DNA of 64,000 nt. Origin: Sphingomonas sp. AR_OL41. Lineage in GTDB: Bacteria > Pseudomonadota > Alphaproteobacteria > Sphingomonadales > Sphingomonadaceae. The notes under the pieces were generated by a model. It saw only the letters and a program-made list of their open reading frames with translations. It ran no database searches and had not been told where the DNA came from. The translations under genes were made by a program, and so were the position numbers. Each line of letters starts with the position of its first letter. Within the stretch, counting starts at the first letter, position 1. Positions 62,435-64,000 of this stretch are shown here, piece by piece. The stretch is from the NCBI RefSeq assembly GCF_029911635.1, contig NZ_JARYTI010000003.1, forward strand, positions 171,716-235,715, read 5' to 3'.

Positions 62435-62781
62435 CGATCGATTGGGATGCCGCCGTCGCCTTTGCGCTGTCGCTGCCCGACACCGAGCTGTCGACCAGCT
62501 ATGGCAGCCCGGCGGTCAAGATCGTGTCGAACGGCCGCGCCTTCCTGTTCACCGGTCGCGAAGGGCAGAGTTCGTTCGGGCTCGCGATCGACCTCGACAC
62601 CGTCGAAATGCTCAAGGAAACCGACCCCGATACCTTCTGGCAGACGCCGCATTATGAAGGGTGGCCCGGGGTCCTGGTACGCTATGACAGTCCCGATCCG
62701 GACCGCGTCCGCGCGATCATCGCGCGTTCGCACGACTGGGTCGCGGCGAAGAAGCCGGTAAAGCCGCGCAAGAAGAAGTGA
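62431..62781 (+). CDS. MmcQ/YjbR family protein
   Basis: The 116-residue protein reads WDAAVAFALSLPDTELSTSYGSPAVK ... and ends in a Lys/Arg-rich tail (KPVKPRKKK). It has the YjbR-like double-wing fold pattern, a family proposed to bind DNA. ATG overlaps the rarA stop (ATGA), so the two are coupled. Confidence 0.85.
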   Translation: MTIDWDAAVAFALSLPDTELSTSYGSPAVKIVSNGRAFLFTGREGQSSFGLAIDLDTVEMLKETDPDTFWQTPHYEGWPGVLVRYDSPDPDRVRAIIARSHDWVAAKKPVKPRKKK

Positions 62782-62809
62782 TGGGCGACGCGATTTTGGG
62801 TTTCCTTCT

Positions 62810-62913
62810 CTTCCCCGGCGGAGGCCGGGGCCCAGCTGAAAAGGCTCTGGTGACGATTCGCCGCGCTCCGTTACCAACGTCCCCCAACTGGGCCCCGGCC
62901 TCCGCCGGGGAAG
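62810..62913. repeat. Inverted-repeat element (CTTCCCCGG family)
   Basis: CTTCCCCGGCGGAGGCCGGG and the facing GGCCTCCGCCGGGGAAG are inverted repeats with CCCAGCTG / CAACTGGG inside, the same structure as 24541-24645. It lies 9 nt before the next start. Confidence 0.8.
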
Positions 62914-62921
62914 CGGTTTAA

Positions 62922-63788
62922 TTGGCCGAGCACCTTGGTCGTTTCGCGCGCTTCGCCGCTATCGACTGGTCGGGCGCGAAAGGCGTGCGGCACCCCGGGA
63001 TCGCGGTCGCGGTTTGCGATCCTGGTGACGCCGCGCCGACGCTGGTCGAGCCTCCGCACGGCGCCTGGTCGCGGCAGCAGGTGCTTCACTGGCTGAGGGA
63101 TCAACGCGACACGCCGCTGCTCGCCGGGTTCGACTTCAGCTTCGCCCCGCCGCTGGTCGAGCGCGGCGCCTATCTGCCGGGCGAGGACACCCCGCACACC
63201 GCGCGCGCCTTCTGGGCTTATGTCGATGCGCGCTGCGCCGATGCAGATCTCGGCGCGGCCTCGTTTCTCGAATCGCGGCGCGGCACGCATTTCTATCTCG
63301 GCGCGGCCGACGGCCCCAAGGCGCGGTTCATGCATTTCCGCCGCTGCGAGGCACGCTACAATGCGCAGGGTGGCGGCAAGCCATCGACCGTCTATGATGC
63401 GATCGGCGCGGCGCAGGTCGCCAAGGCGAGCTTTGCCGGGATGCGCCTGCTCCACCATCTCGGCCATGATATTGCGGTGTGGCCGTTCGACCGCGTGCCC
63501 GATCGCGGCGCGCTCGTCGTCGAGATCTACACCGCCATCGCCGCGCGCGCGGCGGGCATGCGCAAGGGCTTGAGCAAACTGCGCGACGGCACATCGCTCG
63601 ATGCCGCGCTGGCCGTCATTGGCAGCCAGCCGCACCGTCCGCTCGCGCGTTACACCGACCATGCGACCGATGTGATTCTCAGCGCAGCATGGCTGCGCGC
63701 CAACGCGGATCGTGCCGATCTCTGGCATCCATCAGCCCTTTCGCGCGAGATAACGCAAAGCGAGGGCTGGACCTTCGGCGTCGTCTGA
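62922..63788 (+). CDS. DUF429-like RNase H-fold protein of unknown function
   Basis: The 288-residue protein starts with a strand of RNase-H-like type (FAAIDWSGAKG), later GFDFSFAPPLV, VWPFDRVPDRGALVVEIYTA and a helical end. This order suggests a DUF429-type predicted nuclease, by pattern only. TTG 62922 is the earliest start before the conserved strand and lies directly after the repeat, so the true start is uncertain. Confidence 0.7.
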   Translation: MAEHLGRFARFAAIDWSGAKGVRHPGIAVAVCDPGDAAPTLVEPPHGAWSRQQVLHWLRDQRDTPLLAGFDFSFAPPLVERGAYLPGEDTPHTARAFWAYVDARCADADLGAASFLESRRGTHFYLGAADGPKARFMHFRRCEARYNAQGGGKPSTVYDAIGAAQVAKASFAGMRLLHHLGHDIAVWPFDRVPDRGALVVEIYTAIAARAAGMRKGLSKLRDGTSLDAALAVIGSQPHRPLARYTDHATDVILSAAWLRANADRADLWHPSALSREITQSEGWTFGVV

Positions 63789-63806
63789 CGCATTTGCAGT
63801 CGACGT

Positions 63807-63882
63807 GCCGGTTTAGCTCAGCTGGTAGAGCAGCGGTTTTGTAAACCGAAGGTCGCGGGTTCGATTCCTGCAACCGGCACCA
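63807..63882 (+). tRNA. tRNA-Thr (anticodon UGU)
   Basis: Acceptor GCCGGTT/AACCGGC, D arm GCTCAGCTGGTAGAGC, anticodon stem CGGTT/AACCG with loop TTGTAAA (TGT), T arm GCGGGTTCGATTCCTGC, discriminator A and encoded CCA are all present. Confidence 0.97.
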
Positions 63883-63903
63883 GGATCAACCACGGAAACC
63901 CGC

Positions 63904-64000
63904 TTGCCGACGACCGACGATCCTGACTTTGCCCTTGTCGCCGCGGCGTGCCGCTGGCCGCCTTCTGCCGCGCGCGACGCGGCGGTGCGGGCGGCGGCGG
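63904..64000 (+). CDS. Possible gene start, truncated by the window end
   Basis: From TTG 63904 an open frame runs to the window edge (MPTTDDPDFALVAAACRWPP...). It is Ala/Arg-rich and begins 21 nt after the tRNA. I cannot identify it from 32 codons. Confidence 0.35.
   Translation, partial: MPTTDDPDFALVAAACRWPPSAARDAAVRAAA

Overview
The window is GC-rich, densely coded chromosomal DNA of an alphaproteobacterium, most likely Sphingomonadales (Sphingomonas-like). The evidence is a PopZ-type DUF2497 protein, a Mg-type HemB, Flp pilins, the pcm-tolC-popZ-valS neighbourhood, many 4-nt start/stop overlaps, and BIME-like intergenic palindromes of the kind 'CCGGAnTTGTTCCGG'. There is no rRNA, so I do not name a species. 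Three tRNAs are present (Arg-ACG, Cys-GCA, Thr-UGU). I see no prophage, transposase or CRISPR array.

Layout. 1-16.6 kb: a dicarboxylate/amino-acid symporter, a lipoprotein, a tightly coupled hemB-GNAT-GNAT-MFS/spermidine-synthase operon, a MATE exporter, then valS, an S9 peptidase, popZ, tolC and pcm. 16.7-37.9 kb: an unusual redox island. 38.3-43.6 kb: an accessory stretch of lower GC in which copies of one dispersed repeat alternate with small orphan genes, plus a PadR/HAAS-membrane pair. 43.6-64 kb: mostly housekeeping genes (sterol desaturase, mutT, three flp-like pilins, accA, xerD, aroK-aroB, a Kef-type antiporter, a NifU-like scaffold, cvpA, radA, a GST, a glycosyltransferase, rarA, a PadR/DUF2218 pair).

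The redox island is the main result. On the + strand lie a TPR/beta-barrel protein, a FecR-domain protein, a pentaheme cytochrome c, a lipoprotein with two GlcG/HbpS domains, a predicted outer-membrane beta-barrel, and a decaheme cytochrome with a C-terminal LVIVD-type propeller whose start overlaps the barrel's stop. Facing them on the - strand are an FAD oxidoreductase fused to two cyclic-nucleotide-binding domains and four [4Fe-4S] motifs, a cytochrome-b-like membrane protein, a decaheme cytochrome carrying a cytoplasmic FHA domain, and a CpdA-like phosphodiesterase. A CcmI/NrfG-like TPR protein and a CHASE2 adenylate cyclase close the island. There are 25 visible haem-c motifs in total.

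My inference is a trans-envelope electron conduit running from NAD(P)H or quinol through FAD/Fe-S, haem b, the inner-membrane decaheme protein and periplasmic carriers to an outer-membrane barrel/decaheme pair. Synthesis, binding and hydrolysis of a cyclic nucleotide are all encoded in the same locus. No terminal reductase with a recognisable catalytic centre is present, so the electron acceptor or donor is unknown.
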